This document shows, in pieces, positions 1-10,206 of a stretch of DNA of 64,000 bases. A program made the translations under genes and the position numbers. The first letter of the stretch is position 1. Each line of letters starts with the position of its first letter. The stretch covers positions 1 through 64,000 of the forward strand of contig BCKK01000007.1 in assembly GCA_001600615.1 (NCBI GenBank), read 5' to 3'. This DNA comes from Dioszegia crocea. Lineage: Eukaryota; Basidiomycota; Tremellomycetes; Tremellales; Bulleribasidiaceae. The notes under the pieces are model-generated. The model was not told the origin of the DNA and searched no databases. It was given only the letters and a program-made list of their open reading frames with translations.

Positions 1-74
1 AACCCTGGTTCAGGTGAGCCCATGCATCGTCTCTATTCCCTACTCCTCTGTCGTAGTACTGAACCCTGGTTCAG
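1..74. repeat. Two copies of a palindromic 13-16 bp motif
   Basis: The sequence aaccctggttcag occurs at 1-13 and again at 62-74. The second copy sits in a 16-bp inverted repeat with perfect 7-bp arms (ctgaacc and ggttcag) around a 2-bp centre. The first copy is cut by the window edge. It could be a protein-binding site or part of a dispersed repeat. It is not a telomeric repeat. Confidence 0.4.
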
Positions 75-1149
75 ATTAGCGTGCATATCCAACACTCGTG
101 GCCCGGTATGATTTTATATATGCATCTGATGACTTCCGGGCTGATCTCTGCAGACGCGCAGAGCCGCCTCTGAAGACCGACTGCCACCTCGGAAATATAC
201 ACTGCACAGTGACAGTGATTTTGAGTTTGATTTGGTGAGATACATCTTGTCCGGGACACTTTTACAGGACTTGGTCTCTGACAGGTGGTGACTTGTGTCC
301 AGGACGACCATACATCTCCCATCGCCGTCAAGCGCCGATGCTTCACAGCTCGCTCAATCCCCATCAAGAAAGCATCTACTCATCTCAAAGCGGGCAATAT
401 CTTGTCTGAATATGACATGCAGAAAATCCGCAAGGTCAGGAAGGAGGACGCGAGGAATGTCCCAGACATCGAGGGAGAATCAGATGAGTCATACAGGCCA
501 TAAGAATACTGTATGATACTATGACTATGTATTGCGTATTGATAATCACTCTTACCTTGAGTTGAATCAACCCGTCTTTGACATAAAGGTCCATGAATGT
601 CCTGGACATAGAGATCCATAAGTTTACGGAACACGTGCCTTGGCGGAGACAGCTGACATGTGCTTGCGCTCAATTTGAGGAATGCTGGCCTCATCCGCCT
701 CGAGACCACCTCTTCAACCCCAACATTTGCCATGATTTTGGNACTCATCACGAGATATCTCAGCAACTATTACACCCTCAGCCTCTATACTTCACAGGCC
801 TATAGCTGAGACTCTTCTGCATCCGCCCATACGCTCAGAAGTCCCCATATCCAGAATGCGGTCCCCCTTTTGATCGTTTGAACGTGCTTCGTCGCTGTTT
901 GGCCTNCAAAACCACTATATCGCATATTACAAGGGTATGCACTGAGTAGATTTCACCCCACAGATAAGTGAAAGTATAGATTATGATCTTCTCTATCGAC
1001 TGGTATAGGTTTGATACTAATATTCCATTCCCCCACACCCACGAACGAGCTATATAACCCCTAAGCAATCAATCACCCCCTAGCCGAGTCCGTACCGAGA
1101 ATCCCGATCAAACAGAGGTACGTACCCGTGATCAGGACCACTCAGCAAA
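75..1149. other. Region with no supportable gene; contains two N bases
   Basis: About 1.1 kb with only short overlapping frames, none with recognisable motifs or a consistent spliced reading. Ambiguous bases are present at 742 and 906. A minus-strand frame at about 380-766 is open for 128 codons but crosses an N and resembles nothing I know. The stretch may hold the 3' part of a decayed gene, but I see no support for one. Confidence 0.5.
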
Positions 1150-3431
1150 TCACCACCCGGGACGCTGAGGTGGGTACATGTGGAGTGCAGCGCCCATGTT
1201 CCACACCCCACCTCCGGGTCGAGCGAAGAGATTGAAAGAATCAAGAGCTCCCATTCCTACGCCGCCGGTATACGCATCCTGTGGCCCAAAGAACAATTCC
1301 GGCCCGGCGGGATTTGCTTCGAGATTGAAGTCGATCCCATCCAACCAGTCAAGTGGAAAGTTAGGCGTCTATGAAATAAGCGACGATTCTCAACCTAAAT
1401 CTAGATCACTCACGATTCCGGTCGTACCCTCCGCCGGATGTGGATCCAGGCGCCTCTTAAAGTCATCCAAGATGGCAGTGGCAGGTAGCAATCCGTCCCA
1501 AAGTTGGCTTAATCGAAGCATTACCTGAGTCGCCTGACGTAAAGTAGCAAATGCTCTGACAATCAGCTCTTACCTCCCTCAGTAAGACTTACCTGTCTTC
1601 TGTAAATTTTGGTGACACCGCACATCCGTATATCGACAATAATCCTGCGTCAAATGCCATCTCCACATACATCGGCCAAAAGACCGCTGTCGGGGGTGTA
1701 TCTTGATCAATGTCGTCCGCAAGGAAAGAAGCGATTCTTCGGGAGGCGAGAGTGACTGCTTGGAGAGCATTGCGATAAGCCGACGAGTCAATCGAGATGG
1801 AAAGCGAGTGGCGGTTGACTTGGATGATCTGATGATTATATAGACATCGGAATAAGGTGTAGTATTGGCTTCGAGAGTCAAGTGAGCGCATCTGTCAGGT
1901 CAGCTGAGCTCTGATAGCAACGGGAAAGCAACATACCTTGGTGGCATCCTGCATGTCCAATTCCAGACCAAGCCACCACTCGTCCAGCTCAGACCGTATC
2001 CGATTTACATCCTCCACTGAAACATAGTCAGCTATACTCCGGACAAGACCGTTGGAAACTCACTATCGGCAAGTCGCCATCTTCTGGAACCATTGAAAAC
2101 CTCCATCGCACGCCCCATGATTCCCGCCAACTGCGCCAGTGAAAAAGCGGGCAGGAGCTTGTTTGATGTCGAATGTATTTCTTGGCTGCCGACGAATGAT
2201 GGATTATGAGGTGTAAGTGTGGCTTCAGGATTGGAGGGATGTACAGGAGTAGGGGAAAGAGGTGTATCGTTCTCATCGTCGCGTGTCCGCTTTGTCGACG
2301 GTCGCTGATTGGCTCTGCCGTGTGGAGAGCTGACAGGTGTCGAACCGTGAATCTCGGCTGCACCGGGAAGGCAGACATCGATGTCAATGTCGCGCAGGGA
2401 GATTGGAAGACCAAGATGACGGCAGAGTAACCGATCGAGAACGTATATTGAGTAGAAGAGGCGTTTCCTCAAGTCTCGCTCGGCGGGATCGGTAAAGGTG
2501 GTGGGGTATCGGCATGGGCAGCGATGAAGTCCAGATTCAAATACGAGTTCTGAAGAGAGTCAGTGCGATTCATATCGGTGACTTACTGCTTAATAATCCA
2601 GATATGTGAGAGGCAGGGCGAAAGCGTCGAGCGAACCAGAGTGACAACTCCACCGCAAAGAGCGCCCGTATTGCCGAGATGTAATCCAATCTGAAAGCCT
2701 CACAAGCCGCCAGGATAAGATGAGTGACAACCGCCCTTGCTGGCTGCACACGCCTAGTCTGGCGTTGTCCTCCTATTTGAAACACCGCTTCGAGCGTCAC
2801 ACTCAGCACGAGAGCATCCTCCGCCGTCATCCCGTCAAACACCTCCATCCCATTCCGGACATTTAGACATAGAAGGGAGAATGAATCTCGAAGAGAAGCT
2901 CCTTCCAGGAAGGGGAATAGAGGATGCCAGACCGAAAAATAGTGATGGAAATAAAGCCAAAGTTGTGATTCGTCCGCAAAGTCGTTTTTGCTCAGAAGAT
3001 GGGGCCGATAGCCATCCCAATTCGCCTGATCGTCCTCCCGCCGAGGATTGGCTTCCTCCATCTGCGAGATGAAGGCCTCCATGATCCCAGCGTCTCCAGG
3101 AAAGCGTGACCTGGCACCAGATGTGGACAGCAGGGTGTGACATATAGTATCGGCGAGGTAGATGCCTGACGCGGAGCCAGCAAATCGGCGATTTCCATTC
3201 TACAGCGCTTAGCGAAATCTTTACCACCACCTCCCTACTCACAGATGCGACATAGAACCTTCCATGCTCGTTGGTTCTGGGATCCATGACTGGCGATATT
3301 GTGCACTTTGATAGACATCTGAAGAGATAGACTGCAGAGAGCTCATCAATCATCGGATGATCTTTCGCCGCCGCGGATAAATCTCGGACCGTTCTTCCGG
3401 ACCATGCGTTCAGCTTGTCTGATTTATACAT
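1150..3431 (-). CDS. Fungal_trans-domain transcription regulator lacking a DNA-binding domain
   Basis: Seven exons join in frame: 3243-3431, 2587-3199, 2064-2549, 1937-2016, 1593-1891, 1414-1555 and 1150-1368 (2028 nt, 675 aa). Residues of the fungal-specific transcription factor domain are clear. They include the F(A/V)GS-SG-YLAD entry motif near residue 70, a region reading ESGLHRCP then RKRLFYSIYVLDR, and the following GLPISLRDIDIDVCLP. This domain normally follows an N-terminal Zn2Cys6 cluster. Here the first ATG has an in-frame TGA shortly upstream, and the protein starts only about 65 residues before the domain, with no zinc cluster. A separate gene with a zinc cluster starts 51 bp away on the other strand. 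Family assignment is firm; the regulated pathway is unknown. A missed far-upstream exon is possible but would have to overlap the neighbouring gene. Confidence 0.88.
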
Positions 3432-3482
3432 AGCCCATCATGCATCACCCTTCCACTCTGTACCCCCCAAGGCAACCGCCAG
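3432..3482. promoter_or_regulatory. 51-bp bidirectional spacer between two regulator genes
   Basis: The start codons of the minus-strand fungal_trans gene (3431) and the plus-strand zinc-cluster gene (3483) are only 51 bp apart. Any 5' leaders must overlap, and core promoter elements must lie inside the opposite coding region or be shared. I see no TATA box in the spacer. Confidence 0.6.
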
Positions 3483-4489
3483 ATGTCTCTCGAATCGGCC
3501 ACAGCAGCTAGTAGTCCAGCCAGCCGGAGCGACCTACAACACACCTCCCGAGCTTGCAATCGCTGTGTGAGCCGGAAAAGAAAGGTGAGTTTGGAAAATC
3601 CGTAAGCTGACCGAGCAGTGTGATCACAGTACGCCTAGGTGCGGGCCTTGCGAAAGAGCCAATGAAGACTGCGTCTATGTGACAGCAAAAAGAAAAAGGT
3701 GAGCTCAGGTTGAGCGTGTCTTTTGTGGATGTCGCTGACTGGACTCAGGGGCCCTGTCGCAGGATTTAGCCGAATAGCAGAAGAACGGGCGCAGGCATGC
3801 GAGGACGCCTTGTGGTTTCTACTGCAAACGACACAAGCTCAATTTGCTCTTGCTCCAGACCAAAATGTAAGCCATCGCTTCTTTCGACAAGTTCCATCTG
3901 ATACCTCCAGAAACACCCATTTCCCCCTTGCCCCCTACGCATCGAAAATCCATCAGATCGACTCGCCCACTACGCGGCATATCCCCTGACTTGTCCCGCG
4001 GATCTGGAGCATTTCCGACAGGGCTGTCTGAGGATTACGGATACGGGAGGAGGATACGATGGAGATACTGCTCGTTTTGGACAGTTGAGCAGAGAGTGGG
4101 CGCGCAGCAAGGGTCCTGCGCAGGAGCAACGTGTTGTGAGGGAAGGATCTGATCCGTGAGTTACGTCTGCTTGTATGCCCGGCGTGTACAGCTGCTGATA
4201 CTTTAGCTCTCCAGTTTTGGAATATACCATGCCGCAAAATTCAATACTGCACGGGGTCACCAGACAATCGTCATTCTCAGCGGAGAGTCTTCAGGATGTG
4301 CAGCGGACTGTGCTACCTCTTCCGACACCTTCTCAGCACACGATCACGACGCGGGATGGGGACTCTCGCTTTTCAACATCACTGGGTAGCCATCAACCAC
4401 CACATCCGCACATGCCGTACCAGCCAAATCGCCTGTACGACACAGGGCTATCGTCGGCCATAGCGGGGGATTCGGATATCTACTGGTGA
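3483..4489 (+). CDS. Short Zn2Cys6 zinc-cluster protein without a regulatory domain
   Basis: Five exons join in frame: 3483-3584, 3619-3698, 3749-3866, 3911-4155 and 4207-4489 (828 nt, 275 aa). Residues 22-49 form a canonical binuclear zinc cluster with spacing C-x2-C-x6-C-x6-C-x2-C-x6-C and a basic stretch (CVSRKRKC). It is followed by KRKRGPVAGF and a short amphipathic segment, as in many Gal4-type regulators. The rest is a polar linker and a His/Pro/Ser-rich tail; no fungal_trans domain is present. The 34-nt first intron is among the shortest in the window. It probably binds DNA in the nucleus. Its head-to-head neighbour has the regulatory domain but no zinc cluster, so the two could act together or be halves of one ancestral gene. 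Confidence 0.8.
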
Positions 4490-4739
4490 TACTGGGGAGT
4501 TGGTGGTTTTGCAGGAGCAAAGGCTACTTTTAGTAAGGTATAGAGTTTCGGACTGGCATGCAGCCACTTTGCGAGCATGGGTATGGTGTGTACGCTGAGA
4601 TGAGCATTGAGACTTGCTGGCGGAGCGGTGCTAGCGACGATTGAACTGCATCGATCTTACAATATACAAGTGCATCTATAATCTATAAAATGGGAAAGAA
4701 TCAAGGCATCAAAGCTACTAACAATACTAACCGAGTTTC
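4490..4739. other. Convergent 3' intergenic spacer
   Basis: A 250-bp spacer between the 3' ends of the zinc-cluster gene (+) and the carrier gene (-). It should hold both 3' untranslated regions. I see no other feature. Confidence 0.5.
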
Positions 4740-5806
4740 CTACTCGTCTGACAAGAACAACTTGAACCAATCTCCTCCCGCAACCATAAAAGTAGTGACA
4801 CTTGCCGCGAGCATCATGCGAGGGGTGATGCCTCTCAAGAATGCTAGACCGCCATCAGTCCTATAGATGAATCGAGCAGTCTCGAGAATGGTCGGTCGAT
4901 GTCCCCCTTGATGCAATGCGGATGGCAGCGCAGTCTGCATTTCAATCCTGATCACCTGAAGTCTATCAGCCATGACGATCACTTTGAGAGTGCAAGCCCA
5001 ACTCACCTCCAATGGCTGATTCCAACAACTCAAAGCACCCCCAAGACAGCTCGCGAGCACCTTCTCAAACCCGCCCAAGCTGGAGCCCGGCTCTTTGCCA
5101 TTGGCGCGACGGATGGTAGACTCGATAGCACGGGTGATACCCATCCGACTACCCCAAGTCGTCATCTGCCGCAAGGCGACAGCATTGACACCCTTGTTCA
5201 GCCCGCGGATACCCTCCTTGGCGTAGATCTGGCGGCAGATTCCGAAAGTGGAGAGAGGGATTTGGCCTGAGGAGGTGGCTTTAGACCGGGTGATCTCTGT
5301 GGTTTTCTACGAGATCAGCTTGAGGCAAACTGACGGATGAAAGTCAGTGCGCACTCACCATCGTAGTCGTCAGACCCATAACTGCGTAGGCCTGCATGAC
5401 GCCACCAACCACACCGCCCATCGTGCCCGCCAGTGCAGTCTGTTCAGGAAGAGCTCTCAAGACCAGACTTTCTGCTTTGCTGGAGCTGAAGAGGAGGATA
5501 GCGCCCTTGGTCGATGCTTCCACCCAGCCCTGTTGACATCAGCCCGGATCAAGTTACAGCGCGATTGACATACCCATGGCATCAGCCCTTGATAGAAACC
5601 TGCTATCCCGCCTCTGCTCCATGTCTTACTGACCGCCTGTCTAAAGCTGTCATGCCTATTGGCGGCGAGATGCGTTTTGAGTACTTCGAACGGCTGGCCG
5701 AGTGTGGAAACTGTAAGTCGTCAGCGGCTTTCATGATGGAACAGATGCTGGTATCACCTTGAGCTACAGCCATTACTGCGCCAGCGAGTAGTGTGTCGGC
5801 AGGCAT
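4740..5806 (-). CDS. YHM2: Mitochondrial citrate/oxoglutarate carrier, YHM2 type
   Basis: Five exons (5758-5806, 5574-5710, 5359-5529, 5007-5306, 4740-4955) give 873 nt, 290 aa, close to the 314 aa of yeast Yhm2. Diagnostic Yhm2 features include TLGQPFEVLKTHLAANR in the first repeat, WSRGGIAGFYQGLMPW followed by WVEASTKGAILLF, and SCWNQPLEVIRIEMQ in the last repeat. These replace the plain PxDxxK/R signatures of other mitochondrial carriers. The first ATG in this frame is at 5806; the frame extends further upstream without an ATG. The protein is expected in the mitochondrial inner membrane, exchanging citrate for 2-oxoglutarate and so supporting cytosolic NADPH and acetyl-CoA supply. That role is known for yeast Yhm2 and inferred here. 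Confidence 0.9.
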
Positions 5807-6338
5807 TATTGTCGGTTTGTTGCTAGGATAGTGGGGGAGAAGATTCGAGTGAGGTTGATCAAGTGATCCGAGCTCCAACGTGCAAGAGGTGGGTCAAGAC
5901 ATGCTGGCAAGAGAGCGGCAGCTTGCGGTGCTGAGCTGGCGATATCGGACCAACTTTTCCCGCCATAAAAGTGGTTGCAAGTGGTGTGAATGCGGAATGC
6001 TGACCCCACCTCTGACACTGCGGTCTAACTATGTCAGCTCTAGACAACACAGGTGCGGAGTAACCAAGGAGTAACTTGCGGCCGAGATTAGATAACATTT
6101 ATCCGAGCCGGGTTCGGGCCGGGATCCGGTGCCGACGCAAAAGTGTTCTCCGTGTTCTTTTAATAAATGTCGCGGTCAATCGTCACTCCGCCCTTCCATC
6201 GGACAATCTTTTCCTCCCATGGTGGCCCCTGGTGGCCCCGCATGTGTCCCAGTAGTACTCCACCTCTCCCATCCCGTATAAGTACTCAACTCCGATATGT
6301 AGTCTTCCCCATCTTAGACCCCCGCACTCATACCAAAA
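5807..6338. promoter_or_regulatory. Divergent promoter region, carrier (-) and MFS permease (+)
   Basis: A 530-bp spacer between two divergent start codons. It includes an A/T-rich stretch near 6160-6170 (ttttaataaa) that could serve as a TATA-like element for the plus-strand gene. No other motif is clear. Confidence 0.4.
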
Positions 6339-8244
6339 ATGAATAACGTTCGCCCCCTCGACCCGATCGATAACACCCATCTCGACCTCAAGCAGGAGGT
6401 CAGCCACTTGGAGGCTGATTCCAAGGGTGCATATGTCGAGACCGATCCTAGGCTGGCCGGTATTGCAGACGAGCTCGCCTGGGCACATTCCTTGAGCGAA
6501 GAGGAGTTGGCATTAGAGTCCAAGAAGCTGCTTCGAAAGGTTAGTCTTGGGTCCGCCAGACTTGTATGCGACTTGCTAATTCAGACAGGTCGACTGGCGT
6601 TTGATGCCAACACTGTTCGTCGTGAGTCATTTTGCTCTCGATTATTTGGCTGAGGCTGAGCTGACAATCAGCTTATCATTGTCAACTACCTCGATCGGAA
6701 TGCCCTTGCTGCCGCTCGAGTCCAAGGCATTGAAGCCGACCTCGGTATGAAGGGCAACGACTTCAACGTTACCATTTCGGTCTTGTTCGTTGGTTATATC
6801 CTCGTAAGTTTACCTCTTCGTTGTAATGATGATTGACTAAAATTTTCTAGGGTCAACTCCCGTCCAACTACATCCTCTCTCGAACCCGACCCTCCCTCTA
6901 CCTTTCCTTCTGGGTTGCCGTCTGGGGTATCGTCTCTGGGTGCACCGCTGCTGCGACTACCTACCCTCATCTCGTCGTCATTCGCTTCTTCCTCGGTTTC
7001 GCAGAGGCACCCTACTTCCCCGGTGCTCTCTTCCTCCTATCTTCATGGTACACCAAAAAGGAATTGGCCTTCAGGATGGCTTTCTTGTTCTCTGGATCCT
7101 TGCTATCCGGTGCCTTCTCGGGATTCATCTCTGCCGGTATTCAAGGAGGTATGAACGGTTCTTTGGGCCTGTCAGCGTGGAGGTAAGTCATTGCGAGTGT
7201 ATCCAAATATCGCTTGGGCTGACACTTCAGATGGATGTTCATTATCGAAGGCGCTGTCACAGTGCTCTGCGCTATCCTCGCTGTGTTTATCCTGCCCGAT
7301 TACCCAGCAACGTCAGTCTGCCTTCTTTTTCTGAAACGGCGTATGCTGATAATGTAGTACTCGCTGGCTTTCAAGCAAAGAGAAAGCGCTCGCCGTCTAT
7401 CGCCTCCAGCTTGACGCGGGTGAGGCCGACGAAGAGCAGATCTCGTTCTACCAATCGGTAAAGATGGCATGGAGCGATCCAAAGCTCTGGATCATGGCCT
7501 TGATTCAAGTGACCAAGACCACCGCCGCCGCCGTCACCTCCTTCATTCCCACAGTGGTCAACACGTTTGGCATGTCCAAAGTCAACACGTACGTGATTCA
7601 ATATACACCATTCATGCCTATTGCTGACTAACTAGCCTACTCCTTACCGCTCCGCCCTATCTATTCGCAACTATCCTCGCTCTGTGTGTATCCTTTTCCT
7701 CCGACCGAAAACCGGAGAGAGCCATCCACGTCGTTGTTCCCCTCTTCTTTGCCGCAATCGGGTAAGTATTCCGTTCTCGATCTGCACGGCAGCAGCTGAC
7801 GGTCAGTAACATCATCGCCGCCACAACCACTACTGTCGCTCCTCGATACTTCGCTCTGTTCTTACTACTAGGCGGTGTTTACGGGTCCTTCAACGTCTGC
7901 AATGCCTGGACCAGTACACTCTTCCCCCGGCCGAGGGCAAAGCGTGCTATGGCCTATGCGACGATAAACTCGGTCGCCAATTGTGAGTCGAGAATACCAT
8001 TACTTTCAAATCAATCACTGACAAATTAGTGGCTCAGGTCTGGACACCCTACATGTACGACTCGAAATACTCCCCTTACTACACCGTCGCATTCTCCGTC
8101 AATGTCGTCATGTGCGCTATCGCCATCGGCACCGCCTTCCTACTTCGCTTCATATTGAAGAGGGCCAACAGGCAGATGGACGAGAAGGAACGCTTGGGAG
8201 GTGCTGAGGTGGGGGGCGTTAAGCTTATCCGTCATACCTTGTAG
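6339..8244 (+). CDS. MFS anion:cation symporter, allantoate/nicotinate permease-like
   Basis: A multi-exon gene of about nine exons coding roughly 490 residues. After an acidic cytosolic N-terminus the protein reads KVDWRLMPTLF then NYLDRNALAAARVQGIEADLG, the hallmark of the Dal5/Tna1 anion:cation symporter family. Later membrane segments include GQLPSNYILSR, RFFLGFAEAPYFPGALFLLS, WRWMFIIEGAVTV, the amphipathic central loop, FIPTVVNTFGMSKVNT and PYLFATILALCVSF. The C-terminal tail is charged (KRANRQMDEKE). Twelve transmembrane segments in the plasma membrane are expected. The family carries allantoate, nicotinate, pantothenate and similar carboxylates; the substrate cannot be told from sequence. 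Exon joins were read by eye, so small errors at boundaries are possible. Confidence 0.88.
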
Positions 8245-8527
8245 GCCGATAGATAGAGGAAGGATTAGCGTAGCATTAGCTAGGAGAAAGGTCTGTGCTT
8301 GCCCTTGTATTTGATGAGATCATCATGGTGCTTGGTCTATTCTTCGACATCTCATTGCGGACATGTATAGACTCAATCAAGATCGCATGGTGGTTAAGGC
8401 CCGTACCAAAAATAGGCCGCGGATGATTTCTTCCCCGCCCCATCGCCCATCTTACACCTCCCTACATGTACTCCAACTCTGCCCGTTACCTCAGTCATGT
8501 TAATCGTGTAGTCCTTACCTCTCCAAG

Positions 8528-9665
8528 ATGGCAAGAAGGTTCCAAGACTGCGCTATACTCCTCGTAGGCTCTACCTTCAGATCATTGCTGACTTGCGCAG
8601 GGTGATTCTCTTACCTCTCGTCAAGATGTGCCTTGGTCACTACAAGCCCGATTTTGCTGTAAGTCTGGCAATACACAGCATGACGACTCGTACTCATTGG
8701 CCACAGCTGTATATCGCCGGACATTGGACGTCCTGAATCGCGGCTTTGGATCATACAATACATCCTTGTCAGTCGAGCGGCATTTCTCACCATTGCCAGA
8801 GTGAGGCTGATACCCTCAGCCACCGCCCTCTAATGGACGAGATCTTTGCTAAGGTGGAAGATGTAGAGCCAGCTACTGCAGTGAGGCTGATCACCCTGTG
8901 GATAGGTATGTCGCCATTTCTAGGTCCGAACTCATAATCAGGAAGCAATGACTCTGTCCCTCCCGAGTTCCCAACTGGACAAGCAGTCGACATTGCGACA
9001 TACCGAGCAAACATTGAGAAATACCTGTACGACTTTACCTCCCCTGATTCCACCTACTCCGTAGCACACCAAGACCAACCCCTCAACATCATCCTCATCA
9101 CGCCGCCTCCCTTGCTTCCCTCGATGTATGATCCGGCGGCAAAGAAACGCCGTCGAGTGGAATGGACGAATCAATACCGACTGGCGATGGTCGAGATAGG
9201 GAAGAAATGGACGGCTTCAAGTGATAATGGTGGCAGATGGAAGGTTGGCTTGGTGGATCTGTGGGATGCTATCGAGAAGGAAGCAGGCGGTCTGGGCGAG
9301 GAGCTTGCGCCGTTCTTTGTGTAAGTCAAGTGATACTTGGCAAGTGGTAAGGCTGACATCTTTAGGGATGGTGTCCACTTATCGGCTCAAGGCTACGACG
9401 TCCTGTGGAGAGAGATCAGTGTTCTCATTGGGACGGAGTTCAAGGGTCGAGGTATCGATTGGACCGAGAATGTCAAGGCAGGGGGACCTTTACCTTGGAC
9501 TGTGCCCAAGTGAGTGTTGTGTCACATCAGAGCGTCAGGTTGATTACTAACGACTTTAGTTTCGAAGATCTGGATCATAGCCATACGGACAATGGGAAGC
9601 TTGGGATGACTGGCCCATACCGAAGAGGGGTGGCTTGGACGGGTTCGGCACCGGAGTTTCTGTAG
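8528..9665 (+). CDS. IAH1: SGNH-type isoamyl acetate-hydrolysing esterase
   Basis: Seven exons (8528-8563, 8601-8658, 8707-8767, 8820-8905, 8942-9320, 9366-9509, 9560-9665) sum to 870 nt, 289 aa, near the usual family length. The exons rebuild all SGNH blocks. Block I is ILLGDSLT with the nucleophilic Ser. TLDVLNRGFGSYNT follows and is diagnostic of the Iah1 group. Block III is LITLWIGSNDS, and block V is DGVHLSAQGYDVLW with the catalytic Asp and His. Several exons are under 65 nt. The enzyme should hydrolyse short-chain acetate esters in the cytosol. An apparent stop after SPLPE is removed by a 52-nt intron at 8768-8819 with a GTCAGT donor and CTGATAC branch site. Confidence 0.87.
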
Positions 9666-10206
9666 CTCTCTTTTAGGTGATTCTCTTCGTTTCCGATACT
9701 CTTCAAGCGTGAGGGGCACCTATGGGACTTGGAGTGATGTGAGATAATCATTATTGTTCAGCAGCCCAGTTACACTCTATCAGTAAAGTATCAGTGTAAA
9801 CAAGTCTGAATTGGGATTGAGGAGGTGGGCCGGTCTGCTAGTGGACATCGTACCGCGCTCGTACTTCGGTCAGCGGACTAATTGCTGAATGATCATTTGC
9901 AGACGTATCTAGCATGTCGATCCAGTCTCGATCTTCTTAAGCGCATTCTTAATATATCCGAGTGATGGGTGAACGAGAGAGTGGACACCGTTCATAGGCC
10001 AGCTTTGGCGGGTTTGCCACCGAGATCGGATATGAATCTGGTCATTGCCGGTGCAACTCTACATCTCTCAACCTCCTATCTATCCACTTCATTCTGTACT
10101 TCTCCACTGTACAATCGCAGTCAACGCAAAGGAAGTCATCTACCGTCCAAACAGCTCAAACAGCTCGATCAGAGTACAAGTAGGGGCAGCACTGGTGACA
10201 TCCAAA
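9666..10206. other. Intergenic, promoter of the Lon gene
   Basis: About 540 bp between the esterase stop and the first in-frame ATG of Lon. The Lon frame is open upstream to 10045 but has no ATG there (the first possible codon is TTG), so I treat it as leader. Near 9930-9960 there is an A/T-rich stretch. No RNA gene is seen. Confidence 0.4.

Noticed and set aside
380..766. 128-codon minus-strand frame near the left end
   Set aside because: It crosses an N, has no recognisable motif and no consistent splice sites.
5807..5878. 24-residue N-terminal extension of the mitochondrial carrier
   Set aside because: It would start on TTG; the first ATG is 5806, which gives a normal family length.
10045..10206. 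Extension of the Lon protein upstream of 10207
   Set aside because: The frame is open but lacks an ATG; the apparent start is TTG, and Lon domain sequence begins after 10207.
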